From Myxococcales bacterium (GTDB taxonomy: Bacteria; Myxococcota_A; Polyangia; Nannocystales; Nannocystaceae): a DNA stretch of 64,000 nucleotides. Made by a program: the position numbers and the translations under genes. The stretch is taken from positions 248,001 through 312,000 of the forward strand of contig JACKDU010000004.1 of assembly GCA_020633335.1 (NCBI GenBank). Direction: 5' to 3'. Below are positions 54,551-61,979 of this stretch, piece by piece (the stretch's first letter is position 1; the number at the start of each line of letters is the position of its first letter). The notes under the pieces were generated by a model. It saw only the letters and a list, made by a program, of their open reading frames with translations. It ran no database searches and was not told the DNA's origin.

Positions 54551-55030
54551 ATGGCTGACGGCGAGGTCGTCCAGGTCAACGTCAACCCCGCGGGCGGCGT
54601 CCCGAAGCACCCGGTCGCCGAGGCCCGCTGCACCGTCGAGGGCGTGGTCGGCGACCTCCAGCGCGACCTCGAGCACCACGGCGGGCCCCGCCGCGCGCTC
54701 TGCCTCTTCGCCGTCGAGCGGATCGACGCGCTCGCGGCCGAGGGTCACCCGCTCGCCAGCGGCACCGCCGGCGAGAACCTGACGCTCCGGGGCCTCGAGT
54801 GGGACGCGCTGGGGGCCGGCGTCCGCCTCGCGATCGGCGACGCGCTGGTCATCGAGATCACGAGCCCCGCTCCCCCCTGCTCGACGATCGCCGGCTCCTT
54901 CGAGGGCGGCGCCTTCACCCGGATCTCGGAGAAGCTCCACCCCGGCTGGAGCCGCCTCTACGCCCGGGTGCTGGTCGAGGGCGTCGTCCGGCCGGGCGAC
55001 CGCGTGCGCGTGCTGGCGCCGGCGAGCTAG
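54551..55030 (+). CDS. MOSC-domain protein
   Basis: A 159-residue MOSC protein: VVQVNVNPAGGVPK at the start, then GDLQRDLEHHGGPRRALCLF, ERIDALAAEGHPL, GTAGENLTLRGLEW and SPAPPCSTIAGSF, whose Cys is the Mo-cofactor sulfur-ligand position in MOSC domains. It is a stand-alone domain of YiiM type, used to bind molybdenum cofactor or reduce N-hydroxylated compounds. GGAGAAG lies 6 bases before the ATG. Confidence 0.9.
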   Translation: MADGEVVQVNVNPAGGVPKHPVAEARCTVEGVVGDLQRDLEHHGGPRRALCLFAVERIDALAAEGHPLASGTAGENLTLRGLEWDALGAGVRLAIGDALVIEITSPAPPCSTIAGSFEGGAFTRISEKLHPGWSRLYARVLVEGVVRPGDRVRVLAPAS

Positions 55031-55078
55031 CGCCGCGGGCCTCCCCGACCCCGCGGCGAGCTCGACACGGTCGCCCGA

Positions 55079-55510
55079 CTACGGGTCCTCGGCGTCCTCG
55101 GCGTCGGGGATCCCGTCGTTGTCGTCGTCGTCGTCCTCGTCGTCGGGGATCCCGTCGTCGTCGACGTCGTCCTCGTCGCCCTCGTCCTCGTCGTCGGGGA
55201 CGCCGTCGTTGTCGTCGTCCTCGTCCTCGGCGTCGGGGATCCCGTCGTTGTCGTCGTCCTCGTCCTCGTCGTCGGGGATCCCGTCGTCGTCGACGTCGTC
55301 CTTGTCGTCCTCGTCGTCGGCGTCGTCGACCCCGTCGTTGTCGTCGTCGTTGTCCTCGTCGTCGGGGATCCCGTCGTTGTCGTCGTCGGGGTCCTCGGCG
55401 TCGACGATTCCGTCGCCGTCGCGGTCGGTGACCGTCCGTCCGTCATCACAGCCAGCGACGGTGAGCGCGAGCGCGCCCACGAGGATCAGGGAGAGATTGC
55501 GAATGCTCAT
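55079..55510 (-). CDS. Extremely acidic TSP3-like repeat lipoprotein
   Basis: A 143-residue lipoprotein (ALALTVAGC lipobox). Nearly all of the mature chain is repeats of the form DxDxDGIPDDEDxDDDND, the calcium-binding thrombospondin type-3 pattern, with some 65% Asp+Glu by eye. It has no other domain, so it could be a calcium buffer or surface spacer. The DNA is a GTC/CTC repeat tract. ATG 55510 has GGAGG 6 bases upstream. Confidence 0.85.
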   Translation of the reverse strand: MSIRNLSLILVGALALTVAGCDDGRTVTDRDGDGIVDAEDPDDDNDGIPDDEDNDDDNDGVDDADDEDDKDDVDDDGIPDDEDEDDDNDGIPDAEDEDDDNDGVPDDEDEGDEDDVDDDGIPDDEDDDDDNDGIPDAEDAEDP

Positions 55511-55666
55511 GTCAGCCTCCGATCATGAGTGCGACGAGCCGGGGAAACCCAACAGCTCGTCGACTCAGATTCTCGGGGCGACGCTGGCTGGTGCCGCGAC
55601 ACCGACATGTCGATCACCCTCGCTCGGTCGTCGCTTCGCCGCCTGGCCAGCGACGACGATCACGCA

Positions 55667-56800
55667 CTAGGAGCGACGGCGCTTGCGGAAGGCGTCGAAG
55701 AGGCCGCGCTTCGGCGCCTTGACCTCCTCGCCCAGCGACTCGGCGAGCTCGCGGATGATCTCCTCTTGCTCGTGGCTGATCTTCTTCGGGATCTCGACCT
55801 CGAGGTGGATGTGATGGTCGCCGTGGCCGCGTCCGCCGATCACCGGGATCCCCTTGCCGCGGCGGAGGATCACGTCGCCCGGCTGGGCGCCAGCGTCGAT
55901 CTCGAGGTCGATGTCCTCGCCCTCGAGGCACGGGATCTTCACGGTGCACCCGAGGATCGCCTGGGTGACGCCGATCGTCACCCGCGAGTGGACGTCGAAC
56001 TCGTCGCGGATGAAGCGGTCGTCGCTCTCGACGGCGATGATCACGTAGAGGTTGCCCGCCGGACCGCCCTTGACCCCCGGCTGGCCGCGGCCGCTGATCC
56101 GCAGGGTCTGGCCGTTGTCGACGCCGGCCGGGACGTTGACCGTGAAGGTCGCCTCGCGCGGGACGACCCCGGTCCCGGAGCACGTGCGGCAGGGATCGGT
56201 GATCAGCTTGCCGTCGCCGCGGCAGCGCGGGCACGTGGTCTGGACCACAAAGAAGCCCTGGCGGTGGATCACCTGGCCCTGGCCGTTGCACTGCGGGCAG
56301 GCGGCGGGTTCCGAGCCGGAGGCGGCGCCGGTCCCCGAGCAGTCGCCACAAGATTCTCGGCGAGGAACCGTAATTTCCTTCTCGACCCCCTTCACCGCCT
56401 CGGCGAAGGAGATGTTGAGCTGGACCTTGATGTCGGCGCCGCGCTGCGGACCTCCGCGGCGACCGCCGCCGCCGCCGCCGCCGAAGCCCATGTTGCCGAA
56501 GAGGTCCCCGAAGAGATCGCCGAAGCGGCTGAAGATCTCGTCGGTCCCCTGGAAGCCGCTGAAGCCCGCCCGCGAGGGCCCCTCGTGGCCGTACTGATCG
56601 TAGAGGCGGCGCTTGTCCTGGTCGCTGAGGACCTCGAAGGCCTCGGCCGCCTCCTTGAAGCGCTCCTCGGCCTCCGGGTTGTCAGGGTTCCGATCAGGGT
56701 GAAACTGCATCGCCATCTTGCGATAGGCGCGCTTGATCTCAGCCTGCTCTGCGCCCTTCTCGACGCCGAGGACCTCATAATAATCTCGTTTGGCGGGCAC
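55667..56800 (-). CDS. dnaJ: Chaperone protein DnaJ
   Basis: A 377-residue DnaJ co-chaperone of DnaK. The J domain has YYEVLGVEKGA and the HPD motif (FHPDRNP), then a Gly/Phe region (GFGGGGGGG), four zinc-binding CxxCxGxG repeats (CGDCSGTG, CPQCNGQG, CPRCRGDG, CRTCSGTG) and the C-terminal substrate domains. Start is GTG at 56800, with TAGGCT 9 bases upstream. A low-GC spot at about 56345-56380 codes for the first zinc region. dnaK and grpE are not in the window. Confidence 0.97.
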   Translation of the reverse strand: MPAKRDYYEVLGVEKGAEQAEIKRAYRKMAMQFHPDRNPDNPEAEERFKEAAEAFEVLSDQDKRRLYDQYGHEGPSRAGFSGFQGTDEIFSRFGDLFGDLFGNMGFGGGGGGGRRGGPQRGADIKVQLNISFAEAVKGVEKEITVPRRESCGDCSGTGAASGSEPAACPQCNGQGQVIHRQGFFVVQTTCPRCRGDGKLITDPCRTCSGTGVVPREATFTVNVPAGVDNGQTLRISGRGQPGVKGGPAGNLYVIIAVESDDRFIRDEFDVHSRVTIGVTQAILGCTVKIPCLEGEDIDLEIDAGAQPGDVILRRGKGIPVIGGRGHGDHHIHLEVEIPKKISHEQEEIIRELAESLGEEVKAPKRGLFDAFRKRRRS

Positions 56801-56952
56801 CGCGCGCGGAGCCTAAGCACCGGGCCGCGGGGTGTCAATCGGCGCCCTCAAGCACATGAAGGTTGCGAAGGGCCGGTCACATGGGCGAAAAAGGGACACG
56901 ACGCGTTCGCTTTTGGCGACCCCGCTCCTGCGAGCGCGCCGAGGGAACCCCC

Positions 56953-57546
56953 ATGCGCGCTCTGAAGTCGCTCCTCCTCCTCGCCCCCCTCACCCTCGCC
57001 GCCTTCACCGGCTGCCAGGAGGAGGAATTCATCACCCTCTTCGACGAGGGCGGTCGCAGCTGGTCGCTGATCAGCCACGACATCGAGAACTCCGGCACCT
57101 TCATGCCGCTCGACTCGGCCAACCGCAAGGACGGGTTCCTCCTCTACTTCAAGCGGACCAGCGGCGAGACCCAGCGGCCCGCGGGCAAGCTGGCGGCGGC
57201 GACCTGCTACGACGACGCGATGGACCAGAACCTCGACTCGACGAGCTGCAACTCCGGGTTCACCTGCCGCTGCTTCGACTACACCTTCAACGAGGACACG
57301 ATGACCTGGCAGGAGTACGCGATCGACGGGGTCCCGCTCTACGAGCCGGAGGAGGGGCAGGCCTCCCCCGGCGATGTCATCACGATCTTCCTCACGGCCT
57401 CCGAGAGCATCTCGGACACCTACATCTTCCGGCCGCTGGCGCCGCAGCTCTTCCAGAGCGACGGCCTCGAGTCGCGCTACCAGTTCCAGGAGAAGGCGGC
57501 GACGCTCTTCGACAAGACCGGCTGCGCCGAGGCCTGCGGGATCTAG
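56953..57546 (+). CDS. Lipoprotein of unknown function
   Basis: A 197-residue lipoprotein (PLTLAAFTGC lipobox, Cys 19). The mature part is mostly beta by look, with Cys at CYDDAMDQ, CNSGFTCRCFDY and CAEAC near the end, which suggests disulfides. I do not recognise it. ATG 56953 gives the signal peptide and follows GAGGGAA. A hairpin terminator follows the stop. Confidence 0.7.
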   Translation: MRALKSLLLLAPLTLAAFTGCQEEEFITLFDEGGRSWSLISHDIENSGTFMPLDSANRKDGFLLYFKRTSGETQRPAGKLAAATCYDDAMDQNLDSTSCNSGFTCRCFDYTFNEDTMTWQEYAIDGVPLYEPEEGQASPGDVITIFLTASESISDTYIFRPLAPQLFQSDGLESRYQFQEKAATLFDKTGCAEACGI

Positions 57547-57565
57547 CCGCCGCCGCTCCGTCCTC

Positions 57566-57608
57566 ATCGCCGCCGCGCCCGGGGTCGAGCGCGGCGGCGA
57601 TTCATTGT
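57566..57608 (+). terminator. Hairpin terminator after the 57.5-kb lipoprotein
   Basis: A perfect 13-bp stem (ATCGCCGCCGCGC with GCGCGGCGGCGAT) over a 10-base loop, followed by TCATTGT. It separates the lipoprotein gene from tRNA-Sec. Confidence 0.7.
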
Positions 57609-57653
57609 CGGGTCACGCGCGCGGCCGCGCTTCCCCGACGCCGCGCCTTCGGC

Positions 57654-57659
57654 TATCTT
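57654..57659 (+). promoter_or_regulatory. tRNA-Sec promoter -10
   Basis: TATCTT with 7 bases to the first base of tRNA-Sec at 57667, where transcription could start directly at the mature 5' end. TTCCCC at 57631 could be the -35. Confidence 0.55.
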
Positions 57660-57666
57660 CGGCCGC

Positions 57667-57764
57667 GGAGGTGCTTGGTGCGCTGGTGCGGCCCCCGGTC
57701 TTCAAAACCGGTGCGGGGTGCGAGGAGTATCCCGGGCAGGTTCGATCCCTGTGCACCTCCGCCA
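57667..57764 (+). tRNA. selC: tRNA-Sec (anticodon TCA)
   Basis: A 98-base tRNA with the features of bacterial selenocysteine tRNA. The acceptor stem is 8 bp (GGAGGTGC with GCACCTCC), longer than the normal 7. The anticodon stem CCGGT/ACCGG closes the loop CTTCAAA, giving anticodon TCA at 57702-57704. A long variable arm and a TTCGATCC T loop follow, and GCCA is encoded at the 3' end. It reads UGA as selenocysteine together with SelB and a SECIS. No selA, selB, selD or selenoprotein is seen in the window. Confidence 0.95.
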
Positions 57765-57827
57765 ATTTCTCCCGGTCGGGCGCGGACGCTCTAGACGACG
57801 CCTCCACCGGCCTGTAAGCCTCTGACC

Positions 57828-60176
57828 ATGCCAGCGGCCTTCGACCCGAGCGGCTCGCCCCTTGCGATCACCCTCGTCTACCTGGTCCTCGGCGCCGGCG
57901 CCCTCGTCCTCCTGACCACCGCGGCGGTCCAGCTCCGGCGCCTGCCGGCGGCCCTCCGCGGCGGCCCGGCCCGCGAGCTCCCGCTCCTCAGCGCGACGCT
58001 GGCGAGCGCCGGCCTCGCCAGCGTCGTGGGCGCGGCCCTGGCGGTCGACCTCGGCGGCCCGGGGGCGCTGCCCTGGATGTGGCTCGCCGCCTTCCTCGGG
58101 ATGGGCCTGGTCCACGCCGAGGTGCTGATCGCCGCGCGCTCCCGCGGCCACGACCGCGAGGGGGCGCTCGTCGCCTCGCCGATGCGGGCGCTCCGCGAGG
58201 GCCTCGGCGGCCCCGGGAGCGCCCTCGCGGCCCTCTACGCCCTGGCGCTCGTCGTCTGCGCCCTCGGCCTCGGCGCCCTCCTCCACGGCCAGCAGGTCAG
58301 CGCCGTCCTCTCCGAGCTCGCCGGCCTCCGCCCGGCGGCCGGCGCCCTCCTCCTCGCGGCCCTCGCTGCTCCCCTGGTCCTTGGGACAGGTCCGAAGATC
58401 CGCCGCGCGGCCCTCCGGGCGCTGCCGGCCGCGCTCGCGGTCTACGTGGCGGTCGCCCTCGCCACCCTCGCCGGCGACGTGACGGCCGCCAGCGGCGCGC
58501 TCGCCCGCTGCCTCGAGGCCGCCTTCACCAGCGACGCGGTCAGCGGCGGCGTCGCTGGCGGCGCGCTCACGGCCCTCACCCACGCGATCCTGCGGACGAC
58601 GATGAGCGGCCCCGGGCTCGGCGTCGCCGCCCTCACCCCGGAGATCGCCCGCCCGCCGGAGCCCGAGGCGAGCGCCGCCCGGGCGATGCTCGGCCCGGCC
58701 CTCAGCGTCGGCCTCGTCGGCACCCTCACCGCCCTCACCCTGGTCGCGCAGCCGACCGACGAGGGCCCGCTGGTCGAGCGCGAGCTGGTCTTCCTCGAGC
58801 AGCACCACAGCCGCGCGCTCCTGCCGAGCGAGCGCGGGCAGACGATCGTCGCCACCGAGGACACGGGGCTCGAGGAGGGCAAGCTCTACCCCTTCGTCCT
58901 CCGCTCGAACCCGCGGGGCCACAAGGTCGGCCAGCTCTTCAAGGAAGAGAACATGGTCGCGCTCCCCCACTGGGCGGTCGCCGAGCGCAGCGACACGGTG
59001 GTCCTCCGCGACCGCAACCCGCTCCGCGGCCAGAATTCGGGCTACGACGTGGTGATCCCCTGCACCCGCGAGGTCGTGAGGACCCGGGTCGGCCCCTACC
59101 TCAAGCTCCGGCCGCGCGATCCGACGGTCAACATCCGGGCGCTGATCAACGCCCGCAACCTCGACGGCCCCTACGTCGTCCTCGGCGACTACCACTTCGT
59201 CGGCGCGGTCGAGCGGGCGGTCAGCGGCCACCCTCGCTTCGGCGAGCACCTCGCGATCTTCGAGCCCGAGCCGCCGCCCGGCGAGGCTCCCTACAACACC
59301 AACCTCCGCGGGGCCTTCGAGCTCGGCTACCGCGGGCCCTACATCGACCACGACGAGGAGGCCCTGCCGCCGGCGCTGGTCAGCGCCGAGGGCTTCCTCC
59401 CCGAGCCCGGGACGATCGCCCACCTCCGCTTTGAGGCGCCGCCGCGGGGCCTCGAGCTCGGCTTCCTCAACCGGGCCCACGAGCTCGAGACGCCCGCCTG
59501 GGACTTCCTCGCGGCGACCGACACCGCGATCCTCCGCCACCACAGCGATCCCGAGCTCGACGTCGAGGTCCCGGTGGTCGCCCGCGAGTCGAGCGGCCGC
59601 CTCCGCTTCAGCACCCCGCTCCCCGGGGTCAACCTCGCCGAGCTCGCGGCCCTCGACGCCTACGACGGCCCCTACCTCGCGCCGCCGCCCTTTGACTTCG
59701 CGGTCGAGGTCCACGGCGACGCCCGTTTGCCGGCGCGCTTCAAGGGGCGGCGAGCGCTGATCCCGATCGCCCCCGAGGGGGAGCGGCGCCTCCCCGACAT
59801 CGAGGCCCTCCTCCGCGGACCCATGCTCGGGCCGACCCTCGCCGGCGACGGGGCGAGCGCGCTTCCGCGCGCCTGGTCGCGGGTCACCGGGGCGGCGGGC
59901 TCGTGGGCCGCGGCCCTCTCGCTCCTCGCCCTCGGCGTCATCGGCCTCGGCGCCTGGGCCGCCCAGGGAGCCGCCTGCGCCCGCCACCTCCTCGGGGAGG
60001 GTGCAGGAATTGCGTTTCGCGGGGTCTTCTTGGCGCTTGCGGCCCTCGGCGGATCGCTGGGCCTCGCCCACATCCTCCGGCTCAGCGACGTCTCCATGAT
60101 CGTCGCCGCCGAGCTCCACCTCATCGGCCTCTGCGCCCTCCTCCCGCGGATCCTGAGCAGACGTCCTGGAGCCTAG
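57828..60176 (+). CDS. AGCS-symporter-like membrane protein with large soluble insert
   Basis: A 782-residue protein. The N-terminal 320 residues have about eight helices with features like the sodium:alanine (AGCS) symporters, such as GGVAGGALTALTHAILRTTMSGPGLGVAAL followed by LGPALSVGLVGTLTAL. A ~370-residue soluble stretch follows (GLEEGKLYPFVLRSNPRGHKVG.., LDGPYVVLGDYHFVGAVERA..), then three helices at the C-terminus. The classic RGxFSNEAGxGS loop is replaced by RTTMSGPGLGV, so transport may be lost or changed. The assignment is moderate. A dispersed-motif copy at 58374-58391 matches 14760-14777 exactly. Confidence 0.6.
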   Translation: MPAAFDPSGSPLAITLVYLVLGAGALVLLTTAAVQLRRLPAALRGGPARELPLLSATLASAGLASVVGAALAVDLGGPGALPWMWLAAFLGMGLVHAEVLIAARSRGHDREGALVASPMRALREGLGGPGSALAALYALALVVCALGLGALLHGQQVSAVLSELAGLRPAAGALLLAALAAPLVLGTGPKIRRAALRALPAALAVYVAVALATLAGDVTAASGALARCLEAAFTSDAVSGGVAGGALTALTHAILRTTMSGPGLGVAALTPEIARPPEPEASAARAMLGPALSVGLVGTLTALTLVAQPTDEGPLVERELVFLEQHHSRALLPSERGQTIVATEDTGLEEGKLYPFVLRSNPRGHKVGQLFKEENMVALPHWAVAERSDTVVLRDRNPLRGQNSGYDVVIPCTREVVRTRVGPYLKLRPRDPTVNIRALINARNLDGPYVVLGDYHFVGAVERAVSGHPRFGEHLAIFEPEPPPGEAPYNTNLRGAFELGYRGPYIDHDEEALPPALVSAEGFLPEPGTIAHLRFEAPPRGLELGFLNRAHELETPAWDFLAATDTAILRHHSDPELDVEVPVVARESSGRLRFSTPLPGVNLAELAALDAYDGPYLAPPPFDFAVEVHGDARLPARFKGRRALIPIAPEGERRLPDIEALLRGPMLGPTLAGDGASALPRAWSRVTGAAGSWAAALSLLALGVIGLGAWAAQGAACARHLLGEGAGIAFRGVFLALAALGGSLGLAHILRLSDVSMIVAAELHLIGLCALLPRILSRRPGA
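58374..58391 (-). repeat. Dispersed 18-bp motif, exact partner of 14760-14777
   Basis: Minus-strand ACCTGTCCCAAGGACCAG. The 20-nt plus sequence 58373-58392 is identical to the minus strand of 14759-14778. Codons CTT GGG ACA GGT are shared by two unrelated genes. Confidence 0.6.
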
Positions 60177-60248
60177 CCCGGGTCGAGCGGGTCAAGTGGG
60201 CTGCGTCGATCGAGCGCGGACGGCCTTGCCGGTCCGCCCGGACGTCAG

Positions 60249-60254
60249 TAGTTT
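60249..60254 (+). promoter_or_regulatory. Candidate -10 element for the metalloprotease
   Basis: TAGTTT with exactly 6 bases to the ATG at 60261. The local sequence is unusually AT-rich for the window. Confidence 0.45.
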
Positions 60255-60260
60255 CAATAC

Positions 60261-61904
60261 ATGGTCCGATCGCCGCGTATTGCTCCCCTCCTCGGGCTCC
60301 TCGTCGCCGTCGCATGCAACGAGAAGCCGATCGAAGACTCCGAGAGTGGCACGGACGCCACCGCAGCAACCGCCGCCACCGAGGCGACCGCCGCCACCGA
60401 GGCGACCGCCGCCACCGAGGCGACCGGCGGCGAGGGGACCACGGCGGTGGACTTTGAGCCGATCCCCGCCCGCGGCATCTACATCGAGCGCGTCCAGGCG
60501 AACCAGGCGGTGGGCGTCGACATCGCCCGCGACGGCGCCTTCCTCCCCGGCTCCGAGCGCGGCTCCTACCTCCTCTCCAACCGCCTGATGCTCTTCCGCG
60601 GCTTCTGGAAGATCGAGGAGGGCTGGCAGCCCCGCAACATCAAGGCGATCTTCACGATCTACTACAGCGACGGCACCACCAAGGTCCAGGAGCAGACCAC
60701 GATGATCGAGGGCGAGTCCTTTGAGGGGGACCTCGCCCGGACCTTCTACTTCGGGCTCGAGGCCGAGGATGTCCGCCCGGACATGCGCTTCGACATGACC
60801 CTCTGGGAGACCGACTTCGGCCAGGAGGATCGCCCCGAGACCCAGCCGCCGCCGCGGATGCCCTACGAGGGGACCTCGCTGGTCGGCGTCGAGGACTCGG
60901 ACCAGCTCCTCAAGGTCGTCATCGTCCCCGTCAACTACAACGACGGCGACAAGTGCAACAGCTCGCCGGACACGTCCGAGGAGACGATGCAGCTCTTCTG
61001 GGACTACATGTACATGCAGGACCCGGTCGACACCCTGGAGATCACGCTCCACGATCCGATCACCTGGAACCAGAAGCTCAACGACTTCAACGAGCTCAAC
61101 TCCGTCCTGAGCGACCTCCGCTTCGAGGAGGGCGCCGGCCCCGAGGTCTTCTACTACGGCCTCATCGACGCCTGCTCGGGCGGGGTCAACGGCGCCGGCG
61201 GCAAGGCCTACGGGATCCCGGCGATCCCGCCGCGCGAGGATCAGGCCTGGCAGCGGGTCTCCTCCGGCCTCATCCCCAAGAACCAGCAGGAGTGGGCGGC
61301 CGAGACCTTCGTCCACGAGGTCGGCCACACCCTCGGGCGCAAGCACATCAACTGCGGCGGCGCGGCCGGCTGGGATCCGACCTACCCCTACCCCACCGGT
61401 GAGGTCGGCGAGTGGGGCTTCGGGATCCTCGACTTTCGCCTCAAGCACCCGACCGTCAACAAGGACTACATGACCTACTGCCACCCGACCTGGGTCGGCA
61501 CCTGGGCGTGGACCAAGATCTACCCGGTGATCAAGGAGCTCACGGCGTGGGCCAAGGCCGGCGCGCCCGCGCCCGGCACCGACATCTACGGCGGCTCGCT
61601 CCTGGTCGGCTCGGTCTACCCCGACGGCCACTCGACCTGGCACACGGTCCCGGGCGCGCTCACCGAGGAGGAGCTGAGCGCGAGCGACGAGATCGAGGTG
61701 CGGGCCGGCGGCGAGGTGATCGCCACCCAGCGGGCCGCGGTGATGCCCGAGCCCGACGGCGACATCGTCCGGGTCGTCATCGAGCTCCCCGAGGGCTTCG
61801 AGAAGGCGACCGAGTTCTCCCACCGGATCGGCGGCGAGGAGCGGACGATCGCGCTCAAGGACGTCAAGCTCGGCCACCACAACCGGACGATCAAGGCCCG
61901 CTAG
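60261..61904 (+). CDS. Metzincin-type zinc metalloprotease lipoprotein
   Basis: A 547-residue lipoprotein (GLLVAVAC lipobox) with a Thr/Ala/Glu tether made of an 18-bp repeat (TAATEATAATEA). The catalytic domain has HEVGHTLGRKH at 352-362, which supplies three zinc His and the catalytic Glu, and a Met-turn YMTYC (Met 404), both hallmarks of metzincins; layout and length resemble M66-like proteases. A C-terminal beta domain follows. ATG 60261 has TAGTTT 6 bases upstream. It should act at the cell surface. Confidence 0.88.
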   Translation: MVRSPRIAPLLGLLVAVACNEKPIEDSESGTDATAATAATEATAATEATAATEATGGEGTTAVDFEPIPARGIYIERVQANQAVGVDIARDGAFLPGSERGSYLLSNRLMLFRGFWKIEEGWQPRNIKAIFTIYYSDGTTKVQEQTTMIEGESFEGDLARTFYFGLEAEDVRPDMRFDMTLWETDFGQEDRPETQPPPRMPYEGTSLVGVEDSDQLLKVVIVPVNYNDGDKCNSSPDTSEETMQLFWDYMYMQDPVDTLEITLHDPITWNQKLNDFNELNSVLSDLRFEEGAGPEVFYYGLIDACSGGVNGAGGKAYGIPAIPPREDQAWQRVSSGLIPKNQQEWAAETFVHEVGHTLGRKHINCGGAAGWDPTYPYPTGEVGEWGFGILDFRLKHPTVNKDYMTYCHPTWVGTWAWTKIYPVIKELTAWAKAGAPAPGTDIYGGSLLVGSVYPDGHSTWHTVPGALTEEELSASDEIEVRAGGEVIATQRAAVMPEPDGDIVRVVIELPEGFEKATEFSHRIGGEERTIALKDVKLGHHNRTIKAR

Positions 61905-61938
61905 CGCGCGAGCTCCGCGCACCGCGCAATCCTTGCGA

Positions 61939-61962
61939 GAGGCCCGGCCAACACCGGGCCTC
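61939..61962 (+). terminator. Hairpin between the protease and atpD
   Basis: GAGGCCCGG pairs with CCGGGCCTC over CCAACA, with TTC following and no long T-run. It probably separates the protease transcript from the atp operon, whose -10 starts 6 bases later. Confidence 0.6.
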
Positions 61963-61967
61963 TTCGC

Positions 61968-61973
61968 TATCCT
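61968..61973 (+). promoter_or_regulatory. Candidate -10 element for the atp operon
   Basis: TATCCT with 6 bases to the GTG of atpD at 61980. The transcript would start at the GTG. Confidence 0.5.
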
Positions 61974-61979
61974 CGCGGC

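Noticed and set aside
55080..55440. Regular repeat tract resembling a CRISPR array
   Set aside because: No unique spacers; the repeats are 3-base based and encode the Asp-rich lipoprotein.
55119..55670. A Ser-rich plus-strand frame over the acidic lipoprotein
   Set aside because: It is the shadow of the GTC/CTC tract; the other strand has a lipobox and an SD.
57667..57764. Reading the tRNA as an ordinary tRNA-Ser
   Set aside because: The anticodon is TCA (UGA-decoding) and the acceptor stem is 8 bp, as in tRNA-Sec.
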